A stretch of DNA of 64,000 nt from positions 1,571,448-1,635,447 of the forward strand of contig NZ_CM000961.1 in NCBI RefSeq assembly GCF_000143825.1, given 5' to 3'. The number at the start of each line of letters is the position of its first letter. Positions within the stretch are counted from its first letter, which is position 1. Positions 1 through 9,242 of this stretch are shown here, piece by piece. A model generated the notes under the pieces. The model worked only from the letters and a program-made list of their open reading frames with translations. It was not told the DNA's origin and made no database searches. This stretch comes from Corynebacterium genitalium ATCC 33030. GTDB lineage: Bacteria > Actinomycetota > Actinomycetes > Mycobacteriales > Mycobacteriaceae. A program made the position numbers and the translations under genes.

Positions 1-677
1 CCGGTGCGGGTGGCTTCCTTGATGGTCATGGTCAGGCCCGACAACGCCAACAGGGCGTAGGCCGAGCTGATGAAGTCCCAATGTTTGGCGGGGTTGGCCT
101 TATTCGGCGGGCCGAGGAGGACTGTACCGGCGAGTGCAACGGTGACGATGGGGACATTGATGAGGAAGACGGAGCCCCACCAGAAGAACTCGAGCAGGAG
201 ACCGCCGACAAGCGGGCCGGCAGCTGCGCCGATGATTGCTGTCGACGCCCAGATGCCGATGGCGACGTTGCGCTCGTGCTCCTCGACGAAGATCTGGTTG
301 ATCAACGCCAGTGTTGCCGGCATCATCGCAGCAGCCCCGGTGCCGAGCACCGCACGCGCCGCGACAAGCGCCCACGCGGAGGGGGCGAATGCGGCAGCGA
401 GCGAGGCGAGACCGAAGATGACTAGGCCGATGAGGAACATCTTTTTGTGGCCGATCTTGTCGCCAAGCGTGCCCGTCCCCAGCAACAGGCCGGTGATGAG
501 AAGGGGATAGGCGTTGATGATCCACAACGACTGCAAAGGGGTGGCACCGAGCTGCGCGTTCAGCGCTGGAAGCGCGGTGTACAGGATCGCGTTATCTAGC
601 GCGACCATGACCAAGCCGAGGGAGATGACCGTGAAAAACGGCCAACTACTTGCGGTGGGGACACGATCGCGGGACAC
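1..677 (-). CDS. MFS drug:H+ antiporter (DHA2-type), 3' end cut off by window
   Basis: The minus-strand frame stays open from a GTG at 677 to the window edge, about 225 residues, so the C-terminal part is missing. The visible part has at least six hydrophobic helices. It carries family signatures: LDNAILYTALPAL in helix 1, a GTLGDKIGHKK loop between helices 2 and 3 (MFS motif A), and a GPLVGGLLLEFFWW segment at helix 5 (motif C-like, typical of antiporters). By family it should export drugs or other small toxic molecules using the proton gradient; the substrate cannot be deduced. The start is supported by GGGTAGG eight bases upstream. It is transcribed away from the copC-like gene. Confidence 0.85.
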   Translation of the reverse strand, partial: MSRDRVPTASSWPFFTVISLGLVMVALDNAILYTALPALNAQLGATPLQSLWIINAYPLLITGLLLGTGTLGDKIGHKKMFLIGLVIFGLASLAAAFAPSAWALVAARAVLGTGAAAMMPATLALINQIFVEEHERNVAIGIWASTAIIGAAAGPLVGGLLLEFFWWGSVFLINVPIVTVALAGTVLLGPPNKANPAKHWDFISSAYALLALSGLTMTIKEATRT

Positions 678-795
678 CCGGCTAACCTACCCCGCGAAAC
701 CGCGTCGGGTAAGTCGAGCCCCGAACCACCCGGGGCTTGTGGGCGCTTTGTCCAGTTCTACTGCAACAGCAGTTAGCCTGGATATGACCCTGACT

Positions 796-835
796 GTTCG
801 CAGTTTCGCAGATTCGCAGTTTCGCAGTTTCGCAG
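796..835. repeat. Five tandem copies of an 8-bp unit (nTTCGCAG)
   Basis: Five consecutive octamers read gTTCGCAG, tTTCGCAG, aTTCGCAG, tTTCGCAG, tTTCGCAG; only the first base of the unit varies. The array lies between the divergent MFS and CopC-like genes, ending 30 bases before the copC start codon, so it lies in that gene's leader or promoter. Copy-number change by replication slippage would alter spacing without touching a reading frame. Confidence 0.9.
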
Positions 836-865
836 CAGAGACGTTAAGACGCTAAGGAGACTCCC

Positions 866-1615
866 ATGGCTGGATTGCGCCGCCGCAGTATGGCGCTCAT
901 CGTTGCCGCACCCGCACTCGCATTGGCGGCCACGCCGTTGGCGCACGCTCACGACTCAGTGGTCAGCGCGACACCGGGCATTGAGGAAACGGTGACGGAG
1001 TTCCCCGAGGAATTGACGCTCGAGTTTTCCGGGAATCCGAAGCCGGACTTCAACACTTTCGCGCTGTCGCGCATCTCCGACGACGAGGTACTGTTCAGCG
1101 GCGAGCCTGAGGTAGACGGCCGCAACGTGAGCATCGATGTGCCGGACGGTCTGAACCCAGAGCCGGGTGACTACCGGATCGGTTTCCAGATCACGTCCTC
1201 CGACGGGCACGCGACAAAGGGCATGACCCAGTTCACTTATGCCCCCGACGGAATGCAGGCTGCCCAGGAAACCGAAGACGCGACCGTGCACCAGGAGGAC
1301 TCTTCTGAAGTGGGGTCTGACGAGACATCGCAGAACTCCGATGAGGTGACCGACGGAGGCTACACCTGGCTGTGGCTGCTCATGGGTGTCCTGCTGCTCG
1401 GCGGTGTCGGCATTGCTGCGATGGGCAAGCGCCAACAACATAAGAAAGCGGATAAGCGGATCCGCGACTTGGACTACAACGAGACCAAAGAGGGTAACCA
1501 GTACAACCGCTCCGGCCACACCGGAGCCGGCTACACGGCAGGGGAAGGCACCCAGGGAGCCGGCACCGCCGAGCGTGAAACCGACGGAGAAGACGGTGTA
1601 GATCCGCGCAACTAG
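866..1615 (+). CDS. CopC-domain copper-binding protein with C-terminal membrane anchor
   Basis: 249 residues. An N-terminal signal peptide (about 1-28, ending AHA) would be cleaved to leave His29-Asp30 at the mature N-terminus, the position where CopC proteins bind Cu(II); a second candidate ligand is His115 in SSDGHATKG. The CopC fold spans about 29-126. An acidic Ser/Glu-rich linker follows, then one transmembrane helix (about 166-187) and a charged, Gly/Thr-rich cytoplasmic tail. Role by family: extracytoplasmic copper binding or delivery. No CopD permease adjoins it, so it acts alone or with distant partners. The start has AAGGAG seven bases upstream. Function is inferred from the domain only. 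Confidence 0.85.
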   Translation: MAGLRRRSMALIVAAPALALAATPLAHAHDSVVSATPGIEETVTEFPEELTLEFSGNPKPDFNTFALSRISDDEVLFSGEPEVDGRNVSIDVPDGLNPEPGDYRIGFQITSSDGHATKGMTQFTYAPDGMQAAQETEDATVHQEDSSEVGSDETSQNSDEVTDGGYTWLWLLMGVLLLGGVGIAAMGKRQQHKKADKRIRDLDYNETKEGNQYNRSGHTGAGYTAGEGTQGAGTAERETDGEDGVDPRN

Positions 1616-1725
1616 CAGGTCTGTGACCGGCCCGGGGTAAGATCGCACACGCGAAGCACCAAGACCAGTGCCAGCGGCCAGGTATGCCGCCGGTGCGCGA
1701 GCGCAAAGGAGCGCTGAAAACAGAT

Positions 1726-3789
1726 ATGTCGAGCGGGATGTCCCCAGCCCCAGCTTTCGAGCCTTTCGAGGTTCCTGCCGGTACCCCGGTCGGGGCGGCA
1801 ATGCGGGAGTTGAACCTACCGAATAAGGGCGAAGACGCCATTGTGGTCGTCCAGGATGAGGAAGGCACTCTCAAGGACCTTTCCCATGTGCCCGAGGAAA
1901 CTGCAACCTTCATGCCGGTAGCGGCCAACACGGAACTGGGTCGCAGCGTCATCCGCCACTCCTGCGCGCACGTGCTGGCGCAGGCTGTCCAGGAGGAATT
2001 CCCCGACGCGAAGTTGGGTATCGGCCCCGCTATCAATGATGGCTTCTACTACGACTTCGACGTCAAGGAGCCGTTCACGCCTGAGGATCTGAAGACGCTG
2101 GAAAAGCGGATGAAGAAGATCATCAAACAGGGCCAGAAGTTCGTCCGTGGTGTCTACGCCTCGACCGAGGAAGCAGCGGAAGACCTGAAGAACGAGCCGT
2201 ACAAGCTTGAACTGATCCAGGACAAGGGCTCGGTCGATCCGAATTCTGACGAGGCCACCGAAGTCGGGGCCGGTGACCTGACCCACTACGACAACGTCAA
2301 CCCGCGTACCGACGAGGTCGTCTGGCACGACCTGTGCCGCGGCCCCCACGTGCCCACCACGAAGTACATTCCAGCCTTTGCGCTGACCCGTTCGTCGGCA
2401 GCCTACTGGCGCGGCGACCAGTCCAACGCCGGTCTGCAGCGCATCTACGGCACTGCCTGGGAAACCAAGGAGAAGCTCGAAGAGTACCAGCACATGCTGG
2501 AGGAGGCGGAGAAGCGCGACCACCGCCGCCTCGGTGCCGAGATGGATCTGTTCTCCTTCCCGGACGAGGTCGGCTCCGGTCTGCCGGTCTTCCACCCGGA
2601 CGGCGGCATTGTGCGCATGGAGATGGAAAACCACTCCCGCAAGCGCCACCTGGAGGCGGGCTACTCGTTTGTCAACACCCCGCACGTGACCAAGGGTGAC
2701 CTGTTCCAGCAGTCTGGTCACCTGGACTGGTACGCCGACGGCATGTTCCCGCCAATGCAGCTCGACGGCGAGTGGGATGAGGACGGCAACTGCGTCAAGC
2801 AACCGGTGGACTACTACGCCAAGCCGATGAACTGCCCGTTCCACAACCTCATCTTCGACTCCCGCGGGCGGTCCTACCGCGAGCTGCCGCTGCGCCTATT
2901 CGAGTTCGGCACCGTCTACCGCTATGAGAAGTCCGGCGTGGTGCACGGCCTGACCCGTGCCCGCGGCTTCACGCAGGACGACGCGCACATCTACTGCACT
3001 GAGGACCAGCTGGAGCAAGAGCTGACTGACGTCCTCGAGTTCATCATTTCCCTGCTGCAGGACTACGGCCTGGATGACTTCTACCTGGAGCTTTCGACGA
3101 AGGATCCGGAGAAGTACATCGGCGACGACGACATCTGGGAGCGTTCGACGAACATCCTGGAGTCCGTGGCCACCAGGTCGGGCCTAGAGCTGGTGCCAGA
3201 CCCGGCGGGTGCTGCCTTCTATGGTCCGAAGATTTCGGTGCAGGCGCGCGATGCGATCGGCCGCACCTGGCAGATGTCCACCGTTCAGCTGGACTTCAAC
3301 CTGCCGGACCGCTTCAACTTGGAGTACACGAGCTCCGATGGCACCAAGCAGCGCCCGGTGATGATTCACCGTGCTCTGTTCGGTTCTATTGAGCGCTTCT
3401 TCGGCGTGCTGCTGGAGCACTACGCCGGCGCGTTCCCCGCCTGGTTGGCACCGCGCCAGGTGGTGGGCATTCCGGTGGCGGACGAGTTCGCGCCGCACTT
3501 GGATGCCGTCACTGACAAGCTGCGCAAACGCGGAATCCGCGCGAGTGTGGACCACTCGGATGACCGCATGCAGAAGAAGATCCGCAACCACACCACCGGC
3601 AAGGTGCCGTTCATGCTGCTCGCCGGCGCGCGCGATGTGGAGGCGGACGCGGTGAGCTTCCGTTTCCTCGACGGCAGCCAGGTCAACGGTGTGCCCGTGG
3701 ATGAGGCGATCGAGCTGATCAGCCAGTGGGTAGACGGCCAGAACAATGAGCAGCCGAACGAGGTGTCCATTGAGGCACAGCGACAATAA
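1726..3789 (+). CDS. thrS: Threonyl-tRNA synthetase
   Basis: 687 residues from ATG 1726, the usual length for actinobacterial ThrRS. It charges tRNA-Thr in the cytoplasm. In order: TGS domain (about 1-75), SAD/editing domain with HSCAH and CRGPH metal-site signatures, class II catalytic core with the zinc-site Cys in MNCPFHN and motif 2 around [13 protein letters not shown], and the C-terminal anticodon-binding domain. An in-frame ATG at 1684 would add 14 residues but has no ribosome-binding site; AAAGGAG lies 14 bases before 1726, a little far, and ATG 1738 is a further candidate. A likely -10 (TAAGAT) is at 1638-1643. I looked for a T-box leader and saw none. It heads the run of PIM-pathway genes. 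Confidence 0.96.
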   Translation: MSSGMSPAPAFEPFEVPAGTPVGAAMRELNLPNKGEDAIVVVQDEEGTLKDLSHVPEETATFMPVAANTELGRSVIRHSCAHVLAQAVQEEFPDAKLGIGPAINDGFYYDFDVKEPFTPEDLKTLEKRMKKIIKQGQKFVRGVYASTEEAAEDLKNEPYKLELIQDKGSVDPNSDEATEVGAGDLTHYDNVNPRTDEVVWHDLCRGPHVPTTKYIPAFALTRSSAAYWRGDQSNAGLQRIYGTAWETKEKLEEYQHMLEEAEKRDHRRLGAEMDLFSFPDEVGSGLPVFHPDGGIVRMEMENHSRKRHLEAGYSFVNTPHVTKGDLFQQSGHLDWYADGMFPPMQLDGEWDEDGNCVKQPVDYYAKPMNCPFHNLIFDSRGRSYRELPLRLFEFGTVYRYEKSGVVHGLTRARGFTQDDAHIYCTEDQLEQELTDVLEFIISLLQDYGLDDFYLELSTKDPEKYIGDDDIWERSTNILESVATRSGLELVPDPAGAAFYGPKISVQARDAIGRTWQMSTVQLDFNLPDRFNLEYTSSDGTKQRPVMIHRALFGSIERFFGVLLEHYAGAFPAWLAPRQVVGIPVADEFAPHLDAVTDKLRKRGIRASVDHSDDRMQKKIRNHTTGKVPFMLLAGARDVEADAVSFRFLDGSQVNGVPVDEAIELISQWVDGQNNEQPNEVSIEAQRQ

Positions 3790-4345
3790 CGGCCACGCGT
3801 ACGTCGACCAGGGCGTGGGCGAGCCGGACCGGCTCACGCGCCTGTGGGCACCGTACCGCTCGAACTACATCTCGAAGATCCCCGGCCAGCAGAAGCGGCA
3901 CGAAGACCCCTTCCTAGCTGCCCCGGAGGAATCAGACGAGGATGGGCTGATCATCGCCCGCGGGGAGACGGTGTATGCGCTGCTCAACCTGTACCCGTAC
4001 AACGCCGGGCACCTCATGGTCGTGCCGTACCGCAAGATTGCGGATCTTGAGGAGCTGTCGGAAGAGGAGACGGCGGAGATGGCTGTCTTCGCCAAGTTGG
4101 CGGTGCGCACCCTTAAGCGCGTGTCCCAGCCGGAGGCGATCAATGTCGGGCTCAACCTAGGCAAGGCCTCCGGTGGTTCGGTCGGTGACCACCTGCATCT
4201 CCATGTCGTACCTCGGTGGGCAGGGGACTCGAATTTCATGACCGTCATCGGTGGCACCAAAGTGTTGCCGCAGCTGCTCAAGGACACGCGCGCACTGCTT
4301 GCGGAGGCGTGGGCCGAAATCTGCGATGAGGACGCCCGTGCTTAG
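3746..4345 (+). CDS. HIT-family nucleotide hydrolase/phosphorylase (Rv2613c-like)
   Basis: About 199 residues, histidine-triad superfamily. The active-site triad appears as HLHLHVV after GDxx, with the conserved [17 protein letters not shown] and NVGLNLG segments. The closest family I recognise is the mycobacterial Rv2613c group, which degrades diadenosine tetraphosphate. It overlaps the end of thrS by 44 bases in another frame. The start is uncertain: ATG 3746 has little ribosome-binding site, whereas TTG 3770 has GAGG at good spacing and would give 191 residues. The position between thrS and pgsA is conserved in actinobacteria. Coupling to aminoacyl-tRNA synthetase by-products (Ap4A) is plausible but inferred. 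Confidence 0.9.
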   Translation: MSSRTRCPLRHSDNNGHAYVDQGVGEPDRLTRLWAPYRSNYISKIPGQQKRHEDPFLAAPEESDEDGLIIARGETVYALLNLYPYNAGHLMVVPYRKIADLEELSEEETAEMAVFAKLAVRTLKRVSQPEAINVGLNLGKASGGSVGDHLHLHVVPRWAGDSNFMTVIGGTKVLPQLLKDTRALLAEAWAEICDEDARA

Positions 4346-4991
4346 TGTGCATGGGAGGAAGACGGCGGCGCCGGTGGCTGAGCCCGTCGCAAAGCTTCTT
4401 CTGCGCATGGGCCTGAGTCCCAACGCCGTGACGCTGCTGGGAACGCTTGCCGCGATCGCCGTCACCGTCGTGCTTATTCCCACTGGCAATCTGGTGTGGG
4501 CGGCGGTACTCATCGCTTTCTTCTCCGCCTTCGACATGGTCGACGGCACGATGGCGCGTCTGCGCGGAGGCGGTACCGCGTTCGGCGCGACGTTGGACGC
4601 GAGTTGCGACAGGCTTACCGACGGCGCACTGTTCGGCGCCATCTGCCTCTGGCTCATCTACGTCGACCAGGCGCATCCAGCGCATATCGTCGTTGCCCTT
4701 ACTGTCCTCGTGCTCTCGCAAACCATTAGCTACATCAAGGCGCGCGCGGAAGCGGGCGGTTTGAAAGTCGACGGTGGCTTGGTGGAACGCCCCGAGCGGC
4801 TCATCGTGTCGCTGGTCGGGCTGTTCTTAGAAGGGCTTGGTGTACCGCACGCGATTGAATGCGCGCTATGGCTGCTCATGGTTGGCTCCGTGTTCACGGT
4901 GGTGCAGCGGCTGATCATAGCCTCCCGCGATCCCCGCGCGCAGCAGCGCATTGCCGCGCCCGCCGGCGCTCCGGAGGCAGCCAATGTCTAA
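4338..4991 (+). CDS. pgsA: Phosphatidylinositol-phosphate synthase (CDP-alcohol phosphatidyltransferase)
   Basis: 217 residues from GTG 4338. This integral membrane enzyme joins CDP-diacylglycerol and inositol-1-phosphate, the first committed step to phosphatidylinositol and the PIM/LM/LAM glycolipids. The full CDP-alcohol motif is present: DMVDGTMAR, then eight residues, GATLD, three residues, D, giving the pattern D-x2-DG-x2-AR-x8-G-x3-D-x3-D. About six hydrophobic helices. Start 4338 is chosen for the GAGG six bases upstream and the length match to mycobacterial PgsA1 (217); ATG 4326 is the alternative. It overlaps the HIT gene by 8 bp and the acyltransferase by 8 bp, so translation is probably coupled. 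Confidence 0.94.
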   Translation: MLSVHGRKTAAPVAEPVAKLLLRMGLSPNAVTLLGTLAAIAVTVVLIPTGNLVWAAVLIAFFSAFDMVDGTMARLRGGGTAFGATLDASCDRLTDGALFGAICLWLIYVDQAHPAHIVVALTVLVLSQTISYIKARAEAGGLKVDGGLVERPERLIVSLVGLFLEGLGVPHAIECALWLLMVGSVFTVVQRLIIASRDPRAQQRIAAPAGAPEAANV

Positions 4992-5901
4992 GGAGAGCAT
5001 TGGCGAAAAGCTCAGCGCCGCGGGTTACATCGCCGGGTGGAAACTCGTGCGCCGCATGCCGGATCCTGTGGCGGTGGCGTTGTTCAACGCGGGTGCGGAT
5101 TACGCTTCCGGCAAGGGCACGGGACCGGAGATGCTGCGCCGCAATCTCACCAGGGTTGTGGGGGCGGAGAATGTGACGCGGGAGTTGGTGCGGGCGTCGA
5201 TACGCTCCTACGCGCGCTATTGGCGCGAAGCCTTCCGCTTGCCGGCGATCGCGGGGAATGAGGCGCTCATGGCGCGGCTCGACGAAGACGTCACTGGCCG
5301 CGAGTACGTCGATGCCACCCTCGCGCGCGGCAAAGGCCTCATTCTCACGCTGCCGCATTCCGGGAACTGGGACATGGCAGGGATGTGGTTCGTGCAGCGC
5401 TACGGCGGCTTCACCACCGTCGCAGAAAGGCTCAAGCCCGAAGTGCTTTTCGACGCGTTCGTGGACTACCGGCAGCAACTCGGATTCAACGTTCTCGCCG
5501 CCACAGGGGAAAAGGTGCCGCCGTACCAGCAGATGAAAGAGGTGCTGGCTGCCGGCGGGGTGGTGTGCCTCATGGGGGAGCGCGACATGACGCCGCGGGG
5601 AGTGCCCGTGTCCTTCTTCGGTGAGCAGGCGACGTTCCCGGCAGGCCCGGCGAAGCTCGCTTTGGAGACCGGCGCCGGGTTGCATGTGGCGCACTCATGG
5701 TTCATGGGTACGGACCGTGATCCGCGCTGGGGGCTATCGGGCTCCCCGGAGGTGGAGGTGACCACCGTCGAGGAGACAACGCAGCGCGTGGCGGATCTTT
5801 TCGCCGCGAACATCGCCGCCCACCCCCAGGACTGGCATGCGCTGCAGCCGGTCTTCCTTGCTGACAAGAAAACCCGCAAGCCTCGCACGTACGGGGAGTG
5901 A
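4984..5901 (+). CDS. patA: Phosphatidylinositol mannoside acyltransferase (HtrB/LpxL-like)
   Basis: 305 residues from ATG 4984. Member of the lysophospholipid/lauroyl acyltransferase superfamily, with the catalytic H-x4-D motif as HSGNWD and a conserved downstream GERD. In mycobacteria the protein at this place (Rv2611c, PatA) transfers palmitate to the 6-position of the mannose in PIM at the inner face of the membrane; the same job is inferred here from synteny with pgsA upstream and pimA downstream. It overlaps pgsA by 8 bp and ends 7 bases before pimA, so one transcript is likely. No signal peptide is evident. Confidence 0.92.
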   Translation: MSKESIGEKLSAAGYIAGWKLVRRMPDPVAVALFNAGADYASGKGTGPEMLRRNLTRVVGAENVTRELVRASIRSYARYWREAFRLPAIAGNEALMARLDEDVTGREYVDATLARGKGLILTLPHSGNWDMAGMWFVQRYGGFTTVAERLKPEVLFDAFVDYRQQLGFNVLAATGEKVPPYQQMKEVLAAGGVVCLMGERDMTPRGVPVSFFGEQATFPAGPAKLALETGAGLHVAHSWFMGTDRDPRWGLSGSPEVEVTTVEETTQRVADLFAANIAAHPQDWHALQPVFLADKKTRKPRTYGE

Positions 5902-5908
5902 GGCCGGA

Positions 5909-7003
5909 ATGCGAATTGGCATGGTGTGCCCGTATTCCTTCGACCACCCCGGCGGGGTGCAGGCGCACATTCTCGACCTCGCAGAGGTGTTCATCAGCCA
6001 GGGGCACGAGGTCGCAGTGCTCGGGCCGGGGACGGACCCGTCAGAAGTGCCGGACTACGTGACGCTCGGTGGGGGCACTGTGCCGCTGAGCTACAACGGC
6101 TCGGTGGCGCGCATCGCGTTCGGGCCGAAGACCTTCCGGGTCGTGCGGGACTTCCTTCTCGCCGGGGACTTCGACGTCCTTCACCTGCATGAGCCGAACG
6201 CCCCCAGCTACTCCCTAGCCGCGCTCATCGTGGCACGCGGCCCGGTGGTGGCGACGTACCACGCGTCGGCGGTGTCATCGACCTTATTGAAACTCGCCAG
6301 GCCGTTCCTGCGGCCCGCACTGGAGAAAATCGACGCGGGGATTTCCGTCAGCGAGATGTCCCGCCGTTGGCAAGTGGAGCAGCTTGGTGGGGACCCGTTG
6401 CTCATCCCCAACGGGGTGGAGAGCGCACGGTTCCGTGACGCGCAGCGACACAGTGACAGCGGCCCGGTTAGCCTTGTCTTTCTTGGGCGTCTCGACGAAC
6501 CTCGCAAAGGGCTGGGCATCTTCCTCGACGCCGTAGTGTCTCTGCGGGCGATGGTGGACTGCGAGTTCCGTGTCACCGTCATCGGGGGAGGTACCCACCG
6601 CGCGTTTCCTGGCGTCGACTTCGTCGGACGGGTCACCGAGGAGGAGAAAGCGCAGATCCTCGGGGAGGCGGACATCTATGTCGCACCGAACACCGGTGGG
6701 GAGTCCTTCGGCATCGTCCTCGTGGAAGCAATGGCTGCAGGGTGTGCTGTTGTTGCCAGCGACATTGAAGCTTTCGCCGCCGTTTGCGACACAGAATCTG
6801 ACACCCCAGCCGGCCTTCTCTTCCCGGTGGGGGACTCTGACGCTCTTGCCGCCACCCTTGCCGGACTCATCCAAGACCCATCGGCGCGCGCACAGCTGGC
6901 CCGCGCCGGGCAGGCCCGCGCTCTTCGCTACGACTGGGGTGTCGTCTCCCGCGAGGTGATGGAAGTGTATGAGACCGTGATGGGAGGGCAATCGTGGAAC
7001 TAG
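5909..7003 (+). CDS. pimA: GDP-mannose:phosphatidylinositol mannosyltransferase PimA
   Basis: 364 residues, GT4-family (GT-B fold) glycosyltransferase. It adds the first mannose from GDP-mannose to phosphatidylinositol on the cytoplasmic side of the membrane. Visible features: the N-terminal Gly-rich loop PGGVQAHI, LHLHEP, the basic membrane-binding region near residues 80-100, the RLDEPRKG hinge/nucleotide region, and the E-x7-E element in GGESFGIVLVEAMAAG. It follows patA after 7 bases and overlaps the next small gene by 10 bases. Gene order pgsA-patA-pimA matches Mycobacterium. Confidence 0.95.
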   Translation: MRIGMVCPYSFDHPGGVQAHILDLAEVFISQGHEVAVLGPGTDPSEVPDYVTLGGGTVPLSYNGSVARIAFGPKTFRVVRDFLLAGDFDVLHLHEPNAPSYSLAALIVARGPVVATYHASAVSSTLLKLARPFLRPALEKIDAGISVSEMSRRWQVEQLGGDPLLIPNGVESARFRDAQRHSDSGPVSLVFLGRLDEPRKGLGIFLDAVVSLRAMVDCEFRVTVIGGGTHRAFPGVDFVGRVTEEEKAQILGEADIYVAPNTGGESFGIVLVEAMAAGCAVVASDIEAFAAVCDTESDTPAGLLFPVGDSDALAATLAGLIQDPSARAQLARAGQARALRYDWGVVSREVMEVYETVMGGQSWN

Positions 7004-7473
7004 TGATCGCGGTTGTGTGCGTGATTGTTGCTGTCCTAGCGATTGTGTCCCTGTGGGCAGTGCTCACGGCCCGCCGTCTCGACCGGCTCCACATCCGTCT
7101 CGACCGCGCGCATGACGGCTTAGGGGCAGCTCTGGACCGCCGCATGGCGGTTGTCGCCGCCCTGTGCCCGCCGCTTGCGCCTGCAGCCCGGGAGGCGGAG
7201 AGCATCGGGTTTGCCCCAGCACAGTTTCATGACCGGCTTCTGGCGGAAAGGCGCGTGCTCGACCAGCTACCCACCCTGTCGTCCCGGGTGCAGGCAGCGG
7301 AACTCGCGCGCGCCGACGAACGCGTGGGTTTAGCGCTGCGCTTGTACAACGATGCTGTGTCAGCGGCGCGCGCCGTGCGCCTCAAACCGGGGGTGAGAGC
7401 GCTGCGGTTGGCCGGTACAGCACCAATGCCGGAATTTTGCCCGCAGCCTCCGGGAGAGGTTCACTCGGGCTAA
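6994..7473 (+). CDS. Small single-helix membrane protein, LemA-like pattern, end of the PIM operon
   Basis: 159 residues. One N-terminal hydrophobic helix (about 3-27), then a helical Arg/Leu/Ala-rich domain. The spacing of ALDRRMAVVAAL and the later RLYNDAV resembles the core of LemA-type proteins, but the match is weak. In mycobacteria a membrane protein with a related N-terminus (Rv2609c) sits at this place. GTG 6994 is supported by GGGAGGG four bases upstream. It overlaps pimA by 10 bp, so it is co-translated with the PIM genes; a helper role in glycolipid assembly is only a guess from context. No catalytic motif seen. Confidence 0.75.
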   Translation: MELVIAVVCVIVAVLAIVSLWAVLTARRLDRLHIRLDRAHDGLGAALDRRMAVVAALCPPLAPAAREAESIGFAPAQFHDRLLAERRVLDQLPTLSSRVQAAELARADERVGLALRLYNDAVSAARAVRLKPGVRALRLAGTAPMPEFCPQPPGEVHSG

Positions 7474-7484
7474 GGTGTTTGTTC

Positions 7485-8333
7485 ATGGACTTCGTAGTAC
7501 CCACCATTGATGAGATCCTGAATCTGGAGCAGCTGGACTCCGACATCTTCCGCGGCACGGGCGTGTTCACCGGTCTGCAGCGCACCTACGGTGGACAGGT
7601 CGCCGCGCAGTGCTTGTCCGCGGCCACGAAAACAGTGGAGGACGACAAGATCGTTCATTCCCTGCATGGGTACTTTGTCCGCCCCGGCCAGTCCGACAAG
7701 GACACCATCTTCGTTGTTGAGCGGGTGCGTGACGGCCGCAGCTTTGCCACCCGTGTTGTGCGCGCGATCCAGGACGGCAAGGCCATCTTCCATATGGAGG
7801 CCAGCTTCCACGTCACCGACAATGACGGCATTGAGCACTCCGACACGATGCGCACCGTCCCGGACCCGGAAAACGTGGTTCCGTTGGAGCAGGTGGACGG
7901 CCCGCTGAAATTCTTCAAGCTGTGGGCGAAGGACTGGGACGTGCGCATCGTGCCCGAGGACGAGTTCGACCACAACAAGTACACACCCAGCCAGCAAGTC
8001 GTGTGGTTCCGCTCCAAGAAGGAGCTTCCCGACGACCAAACATTCCACATCTGCACCCTGGCCTATATGTCGGACCTGACGTTGTTGCACTCCGCGCTGG
8101 TGCCGCACCGTGATGCGCATGTGCAGATGGCGTCGCTGGACCACGCGATGTGGTTCTTGCGTCCTTTCCGCGCCGACGAGTGGATGCTCTACGACCAAGT
8201 CTCACCGTCAGCGCACGCTGGCCGCGCGTTGACCCAGGGCCGCATCTTCGACCGGGAGGGCAACCTGGTGGCAATGGTTGTGCAGGAAGGGCTCACGCGC
8301 ACACTGGAGGAAGGCAAACCGGCCTTCAAGTAA
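7485..8333 (+). CDS. tesB: Acyl-CoA thioesterase II (double hot-dog)
   Basis: 282 residues from ATG 7485. Hydrolyses acyl-CoA to free fatty acid and CoA. Two hot-dog repeats are visible; the N-terminal one carries TYGGQVAAQ and HSLHGYFVRPG, the C-terminal one SLDHAMWFLRPFRADEW and QGRIFDREGNLVA, which include the expected Asp and Gln catalytic positions of TesB. No ribosome-binding site precedes the start; instead TAAGGT (7471-7476) lies eight bases upstream, so the message may be leaderless. It is next to the PIM operon as in mycobacteria. Confidence 0.94.
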   Translation: MDFVVPTIDEILNLEQLDSDIFRGTGVFTGLQRTYGGQVAAQCLSAATKTVEDDKIVHSLHGYFVRPGQSDKDTIFVVERVRDGRSFATRVVRAIQDGKAIFHMEASFHVTDNDGIEHSDTMRTVPDPENVVPLEQVDGPLKFFKLWAKDWDVRIVPEDEFDHNKYTPSQQVVWFRSKKELPDDQTFHICTLAYMSDLTLLHSALVPHRDAHVQMASLDHAMWFLRPFRADEWMLYDQVSPSAHAGRALTQGRIFDREGNLVAMVVQEGLTRTLEEGKPAFK

Positions 8334-8353
8334 GTGGCTGTGGCACCCCTCCG

Positions 8354-8359
8354 TATACT
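8354..8359 (+). promoter_or_regulatory. Likely -10 element for yebC
   Basis: TATACT, close to the actinobacterial -10 consensus, lies 41 bases before the yebC start, leaving a leader of about 35 bases that ends in GGGGAGAGG. No convincing -35 was seen. Confidence 0.5.
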
Positions 8360-8400
8360 GAACAGCCGACACTTCATCACCGCGTAGAGGGGAGAGGCAC

Positions 8401-9156
8401 ATGGCAGGCCACTCAAAGTGGGCAACCACGAAGCACAAGAAAGCGGCTAACGACGCGAAGCGCTCCAAGCTGTGGGCGAAGCTGATCAAGGACATTGAGG
8501 TCGCGGCACGCACTGGCGGTGGTGACCCGGCGGGCAACCCGACCTTGGACGACATGATCAAGAAGGCCAAGAAGGCCTCCGTTCCCGGTGACAACATTGA
8601 GCGTGCACGCAAGCGCGGTTCCGGCGAAGAAGCTGGCGGTTCCGACTGGGAAGACATCACGTACGAGGGCTACGGGCCCAACGGCGTGGCCATGTTGATT
8701 CAGTGCCTGACGGACAACCGCAACCGTGCAGCTACTGAGGTCCGCACCGCCATGACCAAGAACGGCGGCAACCTGGGAGAGTCCGGTTCTGTGGCCTACA
8801 TGTTCGCCCGCAAAGGCGTGAACACCGTGGCCAAGGGCGAGCTGACTGAGGACGATGTCCTTCTGGCAGTGCTTGAGGCTGGTGCCGAGGAAGTCAACGA
8901 CCTGGGTGAGTCTTTCGAGGTCGTCTCCGAGGCATCTGACCTGCACGCCGTGCGCGACGCACTGCAGGAAGCTGGAATTGAGGTCGAGGAGACCGAGCAG
9001 GACTTCCGCTCTTCAGTCGAGGTCGATCTGGATCTCGATGGCGCGAAGAAGCTGGAGAAGCTTATCGACGCGTTGGACGACTCCGACGATGTCCAGAACG
9101 TCTACACCAACATGACGCTTTCCGACGAGGTGGCGCAAGCTCTGGCCGCAGAGTAA
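8401..9156 (+). CDS. yebC: YebC/PmpR-family protein (transcription/translation regulator)
   Basis: 251 residues, the standard length. The N-terminus [14 protein letters not shown] is the family signature, followed by the three-domain YebC fold ([17 protein letters not shown] and GSVAYMF are conserved). Members have been described as DNA-binding regulators and more recently as factors that relieve ribosome stalling; which applies here cannot be told from sequence. It sits directly before ruvCAB, a common arrangement. Ribosome-binding site GGGGAGAGG precedes the ATG. Confidence 0.95.
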   Translation: MAGHSKWATTKHKKAANDAKRSKLWAKLIKDIEVAARTGGGDPAGNPTLDDMIKKAKKASVPGDNIERARKRGSGEEAGGSDWEDITYEGYGPNGVAMLIQCLTDNRNRAATEVRTAMTKNGGNLGESGSVAYMFARKGVNTVAKGELTEDDVLLAVLEAGAEEVNDLGESFEVVSEASDLHAVRDALQEAGIEVEETEQDFRSSVEVDLDLDGAKKLEKLIDALDDSDDVQNVYTNMTLSDEVAQALAAE

Positions 9157-9196
9157 GCAGAGTACGTCGGTCCCCGGTTGTGTCCACACCGTGTGG

Positions 9197-9212
9197 TAGA
9201 ACAAATGTGTGA
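9197..9212 (+). promoter_or_regulatory. LexA (SOS) box-like site upstream of ruvC
   Basis: TAGAACAAATGTGTGA matches 11 of the 14 defined bases of the actinobacterial LexA operator TCGAACA-NN-TGTTCGA, and the site is an imperfect palindrome. It overlaps a possible -10 (TAGAAC) and lies 31 bases before the ruvC start, the right place to repress ruvCAB until DNA damage. Inferred from motif and position. Confidence 0.6.
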
Positions 9213-9242
9213 CTCCGAAGGTCGGGGTGGACAAGGGGAGCG

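Noticed and set aside
1616..1725. T-box or amino-acid leader before thrS
   Set aside because: No specifier-loop/antiterminator structure or T-box core sequence; region is short.
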